A DNA stretch of 64,000 nucleotides from RGIG8709 sp045537065. Lineage in GTDB: Bacteria; Bacillota; Clostridia; Monoglobales; Monoglobaceae. The stretch spans positions 1 to 64,000 of the forward strand of contig JAZSOT010000053.1 in the NCBI GenBank assembly GCA_045537065.1. Reading direction: 5' to 3'. Each line of letters begins with the position of its first letter. Position 1 is the stretch's first letter. The notes beneath the pieces were generated by a model that ran no database searches, was not told the DNA's origin, and saw nothing but the letters and a program-made list of their open reading frames with translations. Of this stretch, positions 16,974 to 26,068 are shown piece after piece. The position numbers were made by a program, and so were the translations under genes.

Positions 16974-17708
16974 CTAAAATTCATCGTATTCGTACATAAT
17001 CACGGATAAAACTGAACTTGCAACCGTTTCTGTTCTAAGTATTCTCTTTCCAAGTCCAATGGTTTTTATTCCAAGCTCCTCAGCAAGCTTTGCCTCGCTG
17101 TCTGAAAAACCACCCTCAGGACCTATTATAATCCCGATTTCCTTGGCTTTCTTGTTATCTCTTAGAATTTCTTTTAAACCATGTTCCCCGTCATGCCCTA
17201 AAACTTCATAAGGCATAAGAGAGACATCCATTTCTTTCATATGGTTTAAAGCCTCTTTAAACTCTACAGGCTCCACAACCTTTGGAACAACCCCTCTTCC
17301 GCATTGTTTAACAGCTTCACGGCTAATTTTGTTCCACCTTTTAATCTTCTCATTATCCTTAACTTTAGCAATACACCTGTCAGTTTTAACGGGAACTATT
17401 CTAAAAACTCCAAGCTCCACACATTTTTGAATTATCTGCTCCATTTTGTCTGACTTTGGAATCCCTTGAAAGACCGTTACCTTAACATTTGGCTCGCTTT
17501 CGGATATCTTTTGGCTTTTAATTCTGCATTTTACTAAGCCTGTTTCAATTTCTTCAATTTCGGATAAATACTCCGTACCTGTTCCGTCAAACACAAGCAC
17601 TTCGTCCCCCGTTTGCATACGGAGAACTTTTTTTATATGAGATGCATCCTCTGTGAGAATTATAAAGCCATCCTTAACATTCTCCGGCTCGGTGAAAAAA
17701 CTTCTCAT
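16974..17708 (-). CDS. rsmE: 16S rRNA (uracil(1498)-N3)-methyltransferase RsmE
   Basis: SPOUT-class methyltransferase that modifies U1498 of 16S rRNA. The 244-aa protein has an N-terminal PUA-like region, the family motif VTVFQGIPKSDKME, and the SPOUT knot with IIGPEGGFSDSE and GKRILRTETV near the C terminus. It lies downstream of prmA in the dnaK-dnaJ-prmA-rsmE order common to Firmicutes. About 100 bp of AT-rich DNA separates it from prmA. Confidence 0.95.
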   Translation of the reverse strand: MRSFFTEPENVKDGFIILTEDASHIKKVLRMQTGDEVLVFDGTGTEYLSEIEEIETGLVKCRIKSQKISESEPNVKVTVFQGIPKSDKMEQIIQKCVELGVFRIVPVKTDRCIAKVKDNEKIKRWNKISREAVKQCGRGVVPKVVEPVEFKEALNHMKEMDVSLMPYEVLGHDGEHGLKEILRDNKKAKEIGIIIGPEGGFSDSEAKLAEELGIKTIGLGKRILRTETVASSVLSVIMYEYDEF

Positions 17709-17810
17709 AAATTTCCCCCAATATATCCGAATTCATATAAAATATTCTATCATAATAAACCAAAAATTGCAATAGTTTAGACTAAAAATATTACAAAATT
17801 ATTACAAATA

Positions 17811-18776
17811 TTATAGTTTATTGCATAAAATCATAGACCATTCGCCCTCGGTTTTAACTTCGAGAATATTAAGTTCTGCTTCCTTTAGTTTTTCTATAAC
17901 TTCATCGCATCTTTCATTTATTATTCCCGAACAAATGAAATATCCGTCTTCTTTCATAAACATATGAACATATTTTGAAAGGGCAATAATAACATCCGCA
18001 ACAATGTTTGCAATTACCAAATCAAATTTCTCATCGGAAAGCACCTTCTGGATGTTTTCATCCGTTGTTATGTCCCCTGCATAGCCTGTCATTTTTTCTT
18101 TTTCAATTCCATTAAGTTCAAGGTTTGAAAAAGACACATCAACTGCCATAGGGTCAATATCAACCGCAGTTACTTCCCTTGCACCAAGCAAAAGGGCAAT
18201 AACCGACAAAATTCCGCTTCCGCATCCAAGGTCTAAAACCCTGTCACCTTTTTTTATATTCTTTTCTATTCCCTCAATGCACATTCTTGTGCTTTCGTGG
18301 GAGCCTGTCCCAAAACTCATACCTGGATTTATACGAAAAACAACTCTGTCTGTTTCAGGAACTTCTTCCCACTCAGGAACAATAAGCACTTTTTCACCGA
18401 CGGGAATAGGCTTAAAATACTGTTTCCAGTTTTCAGACCAGTCTTCGTCCTTAACGTTTTCAAGGCTGAGTTCAAGACTTCCGAACGTATCCGCATTTTC
18501 TTCTTTAAGGCTTTTTAAACCCTCTTTGATTTTGAAAAGAGTATCCTTTCCCTCTTCGTCGTCACTTAAATAAACGGTTATGGTTGTGTCCTGACTCTTT
18601 AGTTTTTCAAGCTCTTCATCAACATAATCCCAATATTTTCTGTTGTTTTCAAGAAACTCCTTGAAATCTTCCTTGTCGGATATTTGAATCCCGCTTATTC
18701 CAAGGTCATATAACATTCCCGAAACAGGCTCAATTCCATCTTTTGAGGTTATTATTTTCACTTCAACCCAATTCAT
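17811..18776 (-). CDS. prmA: ribosomal protein L11 methyltransferase PrmA
   Basis: SAM-dependent enzyme that trimethylates ribosomal protein L11. The 321-aa protein has an N-terminal substrate-recognition domain and the methyltransferase core with GMSFGTGSHEST, motif I VLDLGCGSGILSV near residue 180, and the later ANIVADV motif. It is 20 bp downstream of dnaJ on the same strand. Length and motifs are typical. Confidence 0.95.
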   Translation of the reverse strand: MNWVEVKIITSKDGIEPVSGMLYDLGISGIQISDKEDFKEFLENNRKYWDYVDEELEKLKSQDTTITVYLSDDEEGKDTLFKIKEGLKSLKEENADTFGSLELSLENVKDEDWSENWKQYFKPIPVGEKVLIVPEWEEVPETDRVVFRINPGMSFGTGSHESTRMCIEGIEKNIKKGDRVLDLGCGSGILSVIALLLGAREVTAVDIDPMAVDVSFSNLELNGIEKEKMTGYAGDITTDENIQKVLSDEKFDLVIANIVADVIIALSKYVHMFMKEDGYFICSGIINERCDEVIEKLKEAELNILEVKTEGEWSMILCNKL

Positions 18777-18795
18777 AAAACTATTTTCTCCCGTA

Positions 18796-19953
18796 TTATT
18801 TGAACAAATCCTTCATTTTATCAAAAAAGTTCTTTTTTTGATTATATTTTGCAGTGTCCACATTTTCATCAAAGTTTCGTAAAATTTCTTTTTGCTTGTC
18901 ATTAAGATTTTTAGGGATTTCCACCTTAATAGTAACGTACTGGTCACCTCTTGCCCCTCCGCCGTGAAGCTTCGGAACCCCCTTGCCTCTTAGTCTGAAA
19001 ACTGTTTCGGACTGAGTTCCCTCCGGAATATTATATTTAACCTTTCCGTCAATTGTGGGAACTTCTATTTCTGCACCAAGGGTTGCCTCGACAAAGGTTA
19101 TGGGACATTCACACATTATATCGCTTCCGCGTCTTGTGAATATCTTATGCTTTTTAACTCTTGCCACAACAAGCAAATCACCTGCAGGACCACCATTTTT
19201 CCCTGCATCTGCCTGACCGCTCATTGAAATAATCTGTCCGTCATCAATTCCTGCTGGAATATTAACCTTAATTTTTCTTGATTTTCTTGCAGTTCCCGCA
19301 CCACGGCAGGTCTTACAAGGCTCTTTAATAATTTTCCCCGTTCCGTGGCAGGCATCACATGGACGGGTGCTCTGGAAACTGCCGAACGCAGTTCTCTGCA
19401 CACTTCTAACCTGCCCCGTTCCGCCACACATTCCGCAACGTTCAGCACTTGTTCCCTCTGCCGCTCCTGTTCCGCTGCAGGAAGAACATTTTTCGGTTCT
19501 TGATACATTAAGCTCAATTTCACAGCCAAAGCACGCCTGCTCAAAGGTAAGCTCAACACTATACTGAAGGTCTCTGCCCTTTTGAGGGGCATTTGGATTT
19601 CTTCTTGATGAACCTCCAAAGCCACCGCCGAAACCTCCACCGAAAAAGCTTTCAAATATATCTCCAAAATCGCCGAAACCACCATAGCCTCCCGCTCCGC
19701 CGTAGCCCCCTGCCTGAGGGTCAACTCCTGCGTGGCCGAACTGGTCATAGCGTTGTCTTTTCTCGCTGTCGCTTAAAACTTCATAAGCCTCGGAGGCTTC
19801 CTTAAACTTTTCTTCAGCCTCTTTTGCCTTATCCCCCGGATTTAAATCAGGATGATACTTTTTGGCAAGCTTTCTGTATGCCTTTTTAAGCTCGTCGGCT
19901 GACGCAGATTTATCCACGCCAAGCACTTCATAATAATCTCTTTTATCAGCCAT
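18796..19953 (-). CDS. dnaJ: chaperone protein DnaJ
   Basis: Hsp40 co-chaperone that stimulates DnaK ATPase and delivers substrates. The 385-aa protein has a J domain with HPD (AKKYHPDLN), a Gly/Phe-rich linker (GGAGGYGGFGDFG, GGGFGGGFGG), four zinc-binding repeats (CSSCSGTG, CGMCGGTG, CDACHGTG, CKTCRGAG), and a C-terminal substrate domain. It is downstream of dnaK with an intervening stem-loop. Confidence 0.97.
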   Translation of the reverse strand: MADKRDYYEVLGVDKSASADELKKAYRKLAKKYHPDLNPGDKAKEAEEKFKEASEAYEVLSDSEKRQRYDQFGHAGVDPQAGGYGGAGGYGGFGDFGDIFESFFGGGFGGGFGGSSRRNPNAPQKGRDLQYSVELTFEQACFGCEIELNVSRTEKCSSCSGTGAAEGTSAERCGMCGGTGQVRSVQRTAFGSFQSTRPCDACHGTGKIIKEPCKTCRGAGTARKSRKIKVNIPAGIDDGQIISMSGQADAGKNGGPAGDLLVVARVKKHKIFTRRGSDIMCECPITFVEATLGAEIEVPTIDGKVKYNIPEGTQSETVFRLRGKGVPKLHGGGARGDQYVTIKVEIPKNLNDKQKEILRNFDENVDTAKYNQKKNFFDKMKDLFK

Positions 19954-19992
19954 TTCCTAAAACCTCATTAAATCATTTCAACTAAAATTCAC

Positions 19993-20021
19993 ATATGGGA
20001 GAACAAAATGTTCTCCCATAT
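19993..20021 (-). other. intercistronic stem-loop between dnaK and dnaJ
   Basis: A 13-bp perfect stem (19993-20005/20009-20021) stands in the dnaK-dnaJ gap. On the coding (minus) strand no T-run follows, so it looks like an mRNA-stabilising or processing hairpin rather than a full terminator. It could help make dnaK more abundant than dnaJ. Confidence 0.6.
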
Positions 20022-20033
20022 CCTCTTTTTTCT

Positions 20034-21869
20034 TTAGTTATCTTCGTCAACTACTTTATAATCTGCATCAACAACATTGTCATCGTGCGGAGCATCCTGT
20101 GGTGCCCCTTGCTGAGCCTGCGCCTGTGCCTGAGCATCCGCATAAAGCTTCTGTGAAATTTCATAGAATTTCTTTGTTGTCTCTTCTGTCTGTGCCTTAA
20201 CCTTTTCTGTGTCGAAAGGTTCTGCTTTGATAAGATCTTTTAATTTGTTAAGCTCTGCTTCTACTCCTGCTTTTTCATCAGCTGAAACTTTATCTCCAAG
20301 TTCTGAAAGAGTCTTTTCTGTCTGGTAAACTAAGTTGTCTGCCTGATTTCTAACATCAACCTCTTCCTTTTTCTTCTTATCCTCTTCGGCAAATTTTTCA
20401 GCTTCCTTAACTGCCTTTTCAATATCTTCATCAGAAAGGTTTGTGCTTGATGTAATTGTTATATCCTGTTGATTTCCTGTTCCAAGGTCTTTTGCAGTTA
20501 CATGAACGATACCGTTTGCATCAATATCAAATGAAACCTCAATCTGCGGAACACCTCTTGGAGCCGGTGGAATATTTGTGAGTGAGAAACGTCCGAGAGT
20601 TTTGTTGTATGCCGCCATTTCACGTTCACCTTGAAGAACATGAACTTCAACACTTGTCTGGTTATCTGCTGCTGTTGAGAACACCTGAGACTTATTTGTT
20701 GGAATAGTTGTGTTTCTTTCAATAATCTTTGTGAACACACCGCCCATTGTTTCAATACCAAGTGAAAGCGGAGTTACATCAAGAAGAACAAGGTCATCAA
20801 CATCACCGCTCAAGACACCTGCCTGAATACTTGCACCAATTGCAACACATTCGTCAGGATTAATGCCCTTGTGTGGTTCTTTGCCGATAAATCTCTGAAC
20901 GGCTTCCTGAACTGCAGGGATTCTTGAAGAACCGCCAACAAGTAAAACCTTGTCGATTTCACTTGGTGAAATACCTGCATCGGAAAGAGCATTCTTTGTT
21001 GGTATCATTGTCTGTTCAACTAAATCAGCTGTGATTTCGTTGAATTTCTGTCTTGTAATTGTTATATCAAGATGCTTTGGACCTGTTTGATCTGCTGTTA
21101 TAAACGGAAGATTAACATTTGTGCTCATAACACCTGAAAGCTCGATTTTTGCTTTTTCAGCAGCTTCCTTTAATCTCTGGAGAGCCATTTTATCCTGTCT
21201 TAAATCAATTCCGTTTTCTTTCTTAAATTCGTCTGCAAGGTAGTTCATAACCTTATCATCGAAATCATCACCGCCGAGACGGTTGTTACCGCTTGTTGCA
21301 AGAACTTCAAAAACACCGTCGCCAATTTCAAGAACTGATACGTCGAATGTTCCGCCGCCAAGGTCATAAACCATAATCTTCTGGTCTGTATCCTTATCAA
21401 GTCCGTATGCTAAAGCTGCAGCCGTTGGCTCGTTTATAATTCTCATAACCTCAAGACCTGCAATTTTACCTGCATCCTTTGTTGCCTGTCTCTGTGCATC
21501 GCTGAAATATGCAGGAACTGTGATAACTGCCTGAGATACCTTCTCTCCAAGATAGCTTTCTGCATCTGCCTTTAATTTCTGGAGAATCATTGCTGAAATT
21601 TCCTGTGGTGTGTAATTCTTATCATCAATACCAACTTTATAATCAGTTCCCATTTCTCTTTTGATTGACATAATTGTTCTGTCAGGGTTTGTTATTGCCT
21701 GTCTTTTCGCAACCTGACCTACAAGTCTTTCACCTGCTTTTGTGAATGCAACAACTGACGGAGTTGTTCTTGCTCCCTCGGGATTTGCAATAACAGTTGG
21801 CTCACCGCCCTCTAATACTGCAACACATGAGTTTGTTGTTCCTAAATCAATACCTATAATCTTTGCCAT
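20034..21869 (-). CDS. dnaK: chaperone protein DnaK (Hsp70)
   Basis: ATP-dependent Hsp70 chaperone. The 611-aa protein begins with the nucleotide-binding domain (IGIDLGTTNSCVAV; VPAYFSDAQRQATKDA; VYDLGGGTFDVS; VLLVGGSSRIPAVQ). It continues through the DVTPLSLGIET linker into the substrate-binding and helical lid domains. The C terminus has a Gln/Ala-rich stretch and the acidic tail common to Gram-positive DnaK. It is third in the hrcA-grpE-dnaK-dnaJ operon. Confidence 0.98.
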   Translation of the reverse strand: MAKIIGIDLGTTNSCVAVLEGGEPTVIANPEGARTTPSVVAFTKAGERLVGQVAKRQAITNPDRTIMSIKREMGTDYKVGIDDKNYTPQEISAMILQKLKADAESYLGEKVSQAVITVPAYFSDAQRQATKDAGKIAGLEVMRIINEPTAAALAYGLDKDTDQKIMVYDLGGGTFDVSVLEIGDGVFEVLATSGNNRLGGDDFDDKVMNYLADEFKKENGIDLRQDKMALQRLKEAAEKAKIELSGVMSTNVNLPFITADQTGPKHLDITITRQKFNEITADLVEQTMIPTKNALSDAGISPSEIDKVLLVGGSSRIPAVQEAVQRFIGKEPHKGINPDECVAIGASIQAGVLSGDVDDLVLLDVTPLSLGIETMGGVFTKIIERNTTIPTNKSQVFSTAADNQTSVEVHVLQGEREMAAYNKTLGRFSLTNIPPAPRGVPQIEVSFDIDANGIVHVTAKDLGTGNQQDITITSSTNLSDEDIEKAVKEAEKFAEEDKKKKEEVDVRNQADNLVYQTEKTLSELGDKVSADEKAGVEAELNKLKDLIKAEPFDTEKVKAQTEETTKKFYEISQKLYADAQAQAQAQQGAPQDAPHDDNVVDADYKVVDEDN

Positions 21870-21904
21870 AATATTTTAAACACCTTTCTTAATATATTCT
21901 AAAA

Positions 21905-22459
21905 TTAGTTTGCAACCTTGACAACCGAATGTCTTACTACTTTATCTTTATACATATAACCTTTCATAAATTCTTCGGTTATAATATTTTCTCCATACTC
22001 TTCGTTATCCTCGTGCATAACGGCATTATGCATTTCAGGATTAAACTCTTTGCCTACACTTTCAATTTCGGATACGCCGATTTCAGTTAAAACATCAAGA
22101 AACTGCTTATCTATCATTTTAACGCCCTCTGCAATTTTTTCATCAGCCTCAAGCACTGATGTTATTGCTCTTTCCATATTATCTTTAACAGGAAGAAGCT
22201 TTTCTATCATATCGCAAACAGCCATTTTATAAAGCTCTTCTTTTTCTTTCTGTGTTCTTTTTTTGAAGTTATCAAACTCTGCCGCATGACGCATAAGCTT
22301 ATCTTTAAGGCTTTCTATTTCCTGATTAAGTTTTTCTTCTTCACTGACTTCAGGAGAAATATCTTCTGCCTCTATAGTCTCTTCAATTTCTTCAATTTCT
22401 TCAATTTCTTTAATTTCTTCGGTTTCTTCTATAATATCTTTTTCCTTTTCACTCATCAT
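21905..22459 (-). CDS. grpE: nucleotide exchange factor GrpE
   Basis: Nucleotide exchange factor for DnaK. The 184-aa protein has a highly acidic, repetitive N terminus rich in Glu-Ile pairs, a long coiled-coil helix (including AAEFDNFKKRTQKEKEE), and the C-terminal beta domain ending VRHSVVKVAN. Two adjacent ATG codons at 22459 and 22456 are both possible starts; the first overlaps the hrcA stop, so translation is coupled. Confidence 0.96.
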   Translation of the reverse strand: MMSEKEKDIIEETEEIKEIEEIEEIEETIEAEDISPEVSEEEKLNQEIESLKDKLMRHAAEFDNFKKRTQKEKEELYKMAVCDMIEKLLPVKDNMERAITSVLEADEKIAEGVKMIDKQFLDVLTEIGVSEIESVGKEFNPEMHNAVMHEDNEEYGENIITEEFMKGYMYKDKVVRHSVVKVAN

Positions 22460-23526
22460 TTGTCATCTCCTTTTTTCAGTCGTTTCTTATTTTCTCTATT
22501 CTTGTCTCTAAACATTTTACTTAGGCTTTTTGAAAAATATTCAATGCTTGATACAACCTTGGAATAATTCATTCTCATAGGACCGATAACCCCGATTATC
22601 CCCGTTAGGTCATCGCTTATTTTATACGGCGACAAAATAACACTGTTGTTTTTAAGCTGAGGAATTGGGTTTTCATCACCTATAAGAATTTTCACATTGG
22701 AATCCTCTGCATTTAATTTTATCATTTCCCCAAGGTCTTGCTTGTTTTCAAACAACTCAAAAATTTCCTTAATTTTGTTAACATCGGAATATTCGGGAAA
22801 CCTTAGAATATTTGTTGTTCCCTCCATAAAAACATCCCTTGTGTCAACCTCTGATATTGCCTCGTGGACAATTTCGAGAACCGATGTTAAAAGCTCTACG
22901 TTCTCGCCAACCGCATTCTGCACTTCCATAATATTTGAAAGTCCGATTTCCGAGCCTTTAAGCCCTGCAAGGTTTTCATTAAGTATATTGTTGATATTCT
23001 GAATATCTTCATCATAAATCTCACTTTTAAGACGAAGCATTTTATTCTTTATCATACCCTCGCCCGTTGCGATAATAAGCATAACACTTCTTTCATCAAT
23101 TTTCACAAGCTTTATGCTTTTCACCACACCTTTTTCAATTCGGGGAAGCATCCCGATGGTTGGCAGATTAGTAACAGCTGAAAATGCTGCAGAAACATCC
23201 CTCACAATTTTATCAAGGTCACGAACCTTTCCAAGCATTGCACTTTTCATCGTCTCTATCTCATTTGCAGTTACTTCATACCTTTTCATAAGGCTGTCAA
23301 CATAAAGTCTGTAACCAAGGTTTGATGGAACTCTTCCCGCTGATGTGTGAGGCTGGATTAAAAGCCCCATATCTTCAAGGTCGCCCATTTCGTTTCTGAT
23401 TGTTGCAGCACTTAAATTAAGCTCAGGTCTTTTAGAGATACTTCTTGAGCCAACCGGCTCTGCTGTGTTTATATAATCTTCCACAATCGCCTGAAGTATC
23501 ATGCTTTTTCTTTCATCTAAGCTCAT
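22456..23526 (-). CDS. hrcA: heat-inducible transcription repressor HrcA
   Basis: Represses class I heat-shock operons by binding CIRCE; its folding depends on GroEL. The 356-aa protein has an N-terminal winged helix (AEPVGSRSISKRPELNLSAA) and a C-terminal region ending in the conserved GVIGPMRMNYSKV segment. It is first in the operon, immediately after a perfect CIRCE element, so it is autoregulated. The length fits the family. Confidence 0.97.
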   Translation of the reverse strand: MSLDERKSMILQAIVEDYINTAEPVGSRSISKRPELNLSAATIRNEMGDLEDMGLLIQPHTSAGRVPSNLGYRLYVDSLMKRYEVTANEIETMKSAMLGKVRDLDKIVRDVSAAFSAVTNLPTIGMLPRIEKGVVKSIKLVKIDERSVMLIIATGEGMIKNKMLRLKSEIYDEDIQNINNILNENLAGLKGSEIGLSNIMEVQNAVGENVELLTSVLEIVHEAISEVDTRDVFMEGTTNILRFPEYSDVNKIKEIFELFENKQDLGEMIKLNAEDSNVKILIGDENPIPQLKNNSVILSPYKISDDLTGIIGVIGPMRMNYSKVVSSIEYFSKSLSKMFRDKNRENKKRLKKGDDK

Positions 23527-23541
23527 TTTTTCACCTCTTTG

Positions 23542-23568
23542 TTAGCACTCACTCACAAAGAGTGCTAA
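23542..23568. promoter_or_regulatory. CIRCE operator (HrcA binding site)
   Basis: A perfect TTAGCACTC-N9-GAGTGCTAA inverted repeat lies 15 bp upstream of hrcA. This is the established HrcA operator. Confidence 0.97.
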
Positions 23569-23579
23569 AACATAGTTAT

Positions 23580-23608
23580 AATATATCACCATATAGGCTT
23601 TTTGTCAA
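23580..23608 (-). promoter_or_regulatory. sigma-A promoter of hrcA operon
   Basis: On the minus strand, TTGACA (23603-23608), a 17-bp spacer and TATATT (23580-23585) sit just upstream of CIRCE, so bound HrcA would cover the transcription start. Confidence 0.7.
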
Positions 23609-23626
23609 TAGCTTTACTGAGAAAAT

Positions 23627-24742
23627 TTACACAAAATCACATAAAATTCCATTTTGTATATAGAGCATATTTTCATTTATATATAGTCTGTCATTCTTAA
23701 GTTTTAATACACCGTTTTTTATATATTTTTCCAAGGGTTTTTTATACACATCAAAAATATCCGCTCCAAAAAGCCCCTTAAATTCCGTTATGCTTATGCC
23801 CTCTGTTTTTCTAAGCCCCATAAACATAAACTCTGCTCTTTTTTCTTCCTCCGAAAGCTTTATATAGTCTTCCTTTTTTCCTGCCCCTGAAATATACTCA
23901 TCTATATTTCTTGGATTTGAATACCTTTCATAATCTATTGAAGAATACGCCCCTGCACCAAGCCCGATATATGGCATAAGAGACCAATATTTTAAGTTAT
24001 GACGTGATTCTTTTCCCATCTTTGCAAAGTTTGAAATCTCATAGCGCAAAAAACCTTTATCTTCCAAAATTTTTACTGCTAAATCATACATGTCTCCGTT
24101 TAAGTCCTCATCGGGAAGATTTAATTTTTGATTATAAAAGGGAGTTCCCTCTTCTATTTTAAGCCCGTAGCAGGATATATGAGAAAGCCCCAGCTCTTTA
24201 ACTTCAAAAAGAGTTTCTTCCCACATTTTGAGGCTTTGGTCCGGAAGTGCAAACATTAAATCCGCGGAAATATTTTCAAAACCTGCATCTTTTGCATTTT
24301 TAAGGCAGACTAAAAAATCTTCTTTTTTGTGAATCCGTCCAAGGATTTTCAAAAGATTATTATGAGTTGACTGAAGCCCTATGCTTATTCTGTTTATCCC
24401 TGATTTTATATATCTTTCAAAATCTTCTTTCCCTGCGGTTTTCGGATTGCATTCAATGGTTATTTCCGCATCCCTTGAAATATTAAAATTTTTTTCCAGC
24501 TCTTTCATAAGTTTTTCAATATTTAGAGAATTAACTGCAGTTGGAGTTCCTCCACCGATATACACCGTGTCACAAGGAACACCTGCAAATTCCTTACCCT
24601 TTTTTCTTATCTCCGAAAAAAGGGCATCAAAATAAGCCTGCTCTTTTGAAAAGCAGTTTTCATAAGAATTGAAATCACAGTAATTACATTTTTTCATACA
24701 AAAGGGGATATGAACATATATCCCCATAGTCTTATCTATCAA
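23627..24742 (-). CDS. hemW: HemW family radical SAM protein (heme chaperone)
   Basis: Radical SAM protein related to oxygen-independent coproporphyrinogen oxidase but of the HemW heme-chaperone type. The 371-aa protein has the cluster motif CMKKCNYCDF near residue 15, GGGTPTAV, and the HNLKYW-type motif (RHNLKYW) typical of HemW. It overlaps the upstream decarboxylase gene by 11 bp. It is often placed near lepA/hrcA in Firmicutes; here it is upstream of, but not co-transcribed with, hrcA. Confidence 0.92.
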   Translation of the reverse strand: MIDKTMGIYVHIPFCMKKCNYCDFNSYENCFSKEQAYFDALFSEIRKKGKEFAGVPCDTVYIGGGTPTAVNSLNIEKLMKELEKNFNISRDAEITIECNPKTAGKEDFERYIKSGINRISIGLQSTHNNLLKILGRIHKKEDFLVCLKNAKDAGFENISADLMFALPDQSLKMWEETLFEVKELGLSHISCYGLKIEEGTPFYNQKLNLPDEDLNGDMYDLAVKILEDKGFLRYEISNFAKMGKESRHNLKYWSLMPYIGLGAGAYSSIDYERYSNPRNIDEYISGAGKKEDYIKLSEEEKRAEFMFMGLRKTEGISITEFKGLFGADIFDVYKKPLEKYIKNGVLKLKNDRLYINENMLYIQNGILCDFV

Positions 24743-26066
24743 TCTTTATCACCTTTACTTCGTCTATTCCGTAGTATTCTAATAGGTATTTTGCATTTTC
24801 ATCTATCTCCTCACCGCACACCACAAAAGGCACTGCAGGCGGACAAGTTACAGATAACCCCGCAAGGCATCTTCCAACTGCATCATCTGTTTTCACCGTC
24901 TCAAACGAAGACATCATAGCGTCCCTCATTGACATTTTAACCTTTGGCACTTCCATTTTCGGTGTTTCGGGATATGAAACATTTCTTTTCTCAATCTTTG
25001 AAAGTGCCTTTTCAATTTTCTCAAAATCCTCATCCCCGTTTTTTTCTGTAAACATCATAACAAGAAAATCAGGGTCCGAAAATTCAGGGATAATATTTTC
25101 TCTCTCTAAAATTCCAGAAAGCTCCTCTCCTGTGTAACCATACTCCTTTGCTGAAACCGTGATTTTAAGCGGTTCATTTCCTATTAAAGTATAGCCTTTT
25201 TCTTTAAGCCTTAATTTTAAACTTTCCACCTTTTCAGAAATTGATTTAATATTAAGTTCATTTTCTATATAAAAATTTGCCATATCAAGAGACTGCAGAA
25301 TAAGATATGACGGACTTGTTGATGCAAAAAGTGCCATAGCATTCTCTGCATTCTCCTTTAAAAACTTTGGGGCATTCTTTGAAATATGAAGATATGCACC
25401 TCCCGTTAAAACAGGCAGGGTTTTGTGTGCCGAATCACAGCAGATATCCGCTCCCAAATCAATGGGATGACGGGAATTTTCAAGAAATTTGAGGTATGCC
25501 CCGTGAGCATTATCTACCATTAAAAGGCAATTATATTTTCTGCAGATACTACTGATTTTTTCAATATCTGCCACATTCCCAAGATAATCAGGACTGGTTA
25601 TATAAAATGCCACAGGATTTTTTTCTTTCAGCACACTTTCAAGGCTTTCACAATCTATTTCGCAGGAAATCAAGGCTTTATCCTTTGAAAAGAACCATAA
25701 AACATCAATATCAAGAAGTGCCGCTCCCGAAACAAAGGCTTTATGCACATTCCTTGCGGCAACAATCAAGGGATTTTTCCCCTCTTTTTTTGCATAAACA
25801 AGTGCAAGATAAAGCATTGCTCTTATACAAAGAGATGAGCCTTCTGCAGAATACAGTGTTTCCCCAGTACCAAAAAGGCGGGATGCATTTTCCTGACTCA
25901 TTCTTATAATTCCATTTGCACTATAAAGAACATCCGCTCCCGAAATCTCGGTTATATCCCGCATTTCCACACCAAGCAAGGGTTTTCCCTTATGTCCTGG
26001 CATATGAAGTCTCACAGCATCTTTATTAATATAACTTTTCACAAAATCACAAATCGGTGTTTCCAT
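24732..26066 (-). CDS. PLP-dependent Orn/Lys/Arg decarboxylase family protein
   Basis: Fold-type I PLP enzyme of the Orn/Lys/Arg decarboxylase major-domain family, 444 aa, the size of Bacillus YaaO/SpeA-like proteins rather than the 700-aa enterobacterial enzymes. It shows RLHMPGHKGKPLLG near the N terminus, VDNAHGAYL, and the PLP-lysine region DSAHKTLPVLTGGAYLH. The C-terminal domain includes the AVPFVVCGE segment. It starts 3 bp after the SCIFF maturase stop. The substrate (arginine, lysine or other) is not determinable. Confidence 0.9.
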   Translation of the reverse strand: METPICDFVKSYINKDAVRLHMPGHKGKPLLGVEMRDITEISGADVLYSANGIIRMSQENASRLFGTGETLYSAEGSSLCIRAMLYLALVYAKKEGKNPLIVAARNVHKAFVSGAALLDIDVLWFFSKDKALISCEIDCESLESVLKEKNPVAFYITSPDYLGNVADIEKISSICRKYNCLLMVDNAHGAYLKFLENSRHPIDLGADICCDSAHKTLPVLTGGAYLHISKNAPKFLKENAENAMALFASTSPSYLILQSLDMANFYIENELNIKSISEKVESLKLRLKEKGYTLIGNEPLKITVSAKEYGYTGEELSGILERENIIPEFSDPDFLVMMFTEKNGDEDFEKIEKALSKIEKRNVSYPETPKMEVPKVKMSMRDAMMSSFETVKTDDAVGRCLAGLSVTCPPAVPFVVCGEEIDENAKYLLEYYGIDEVKVIKIDR

Positions 26067-26068
26067 AA

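Noticed and set aside
22286..22567. Phe-rich open frame opposite grpE
   Set aside because: It is the complement of the Glu-rich repeats of GrpE and has no independent signals.
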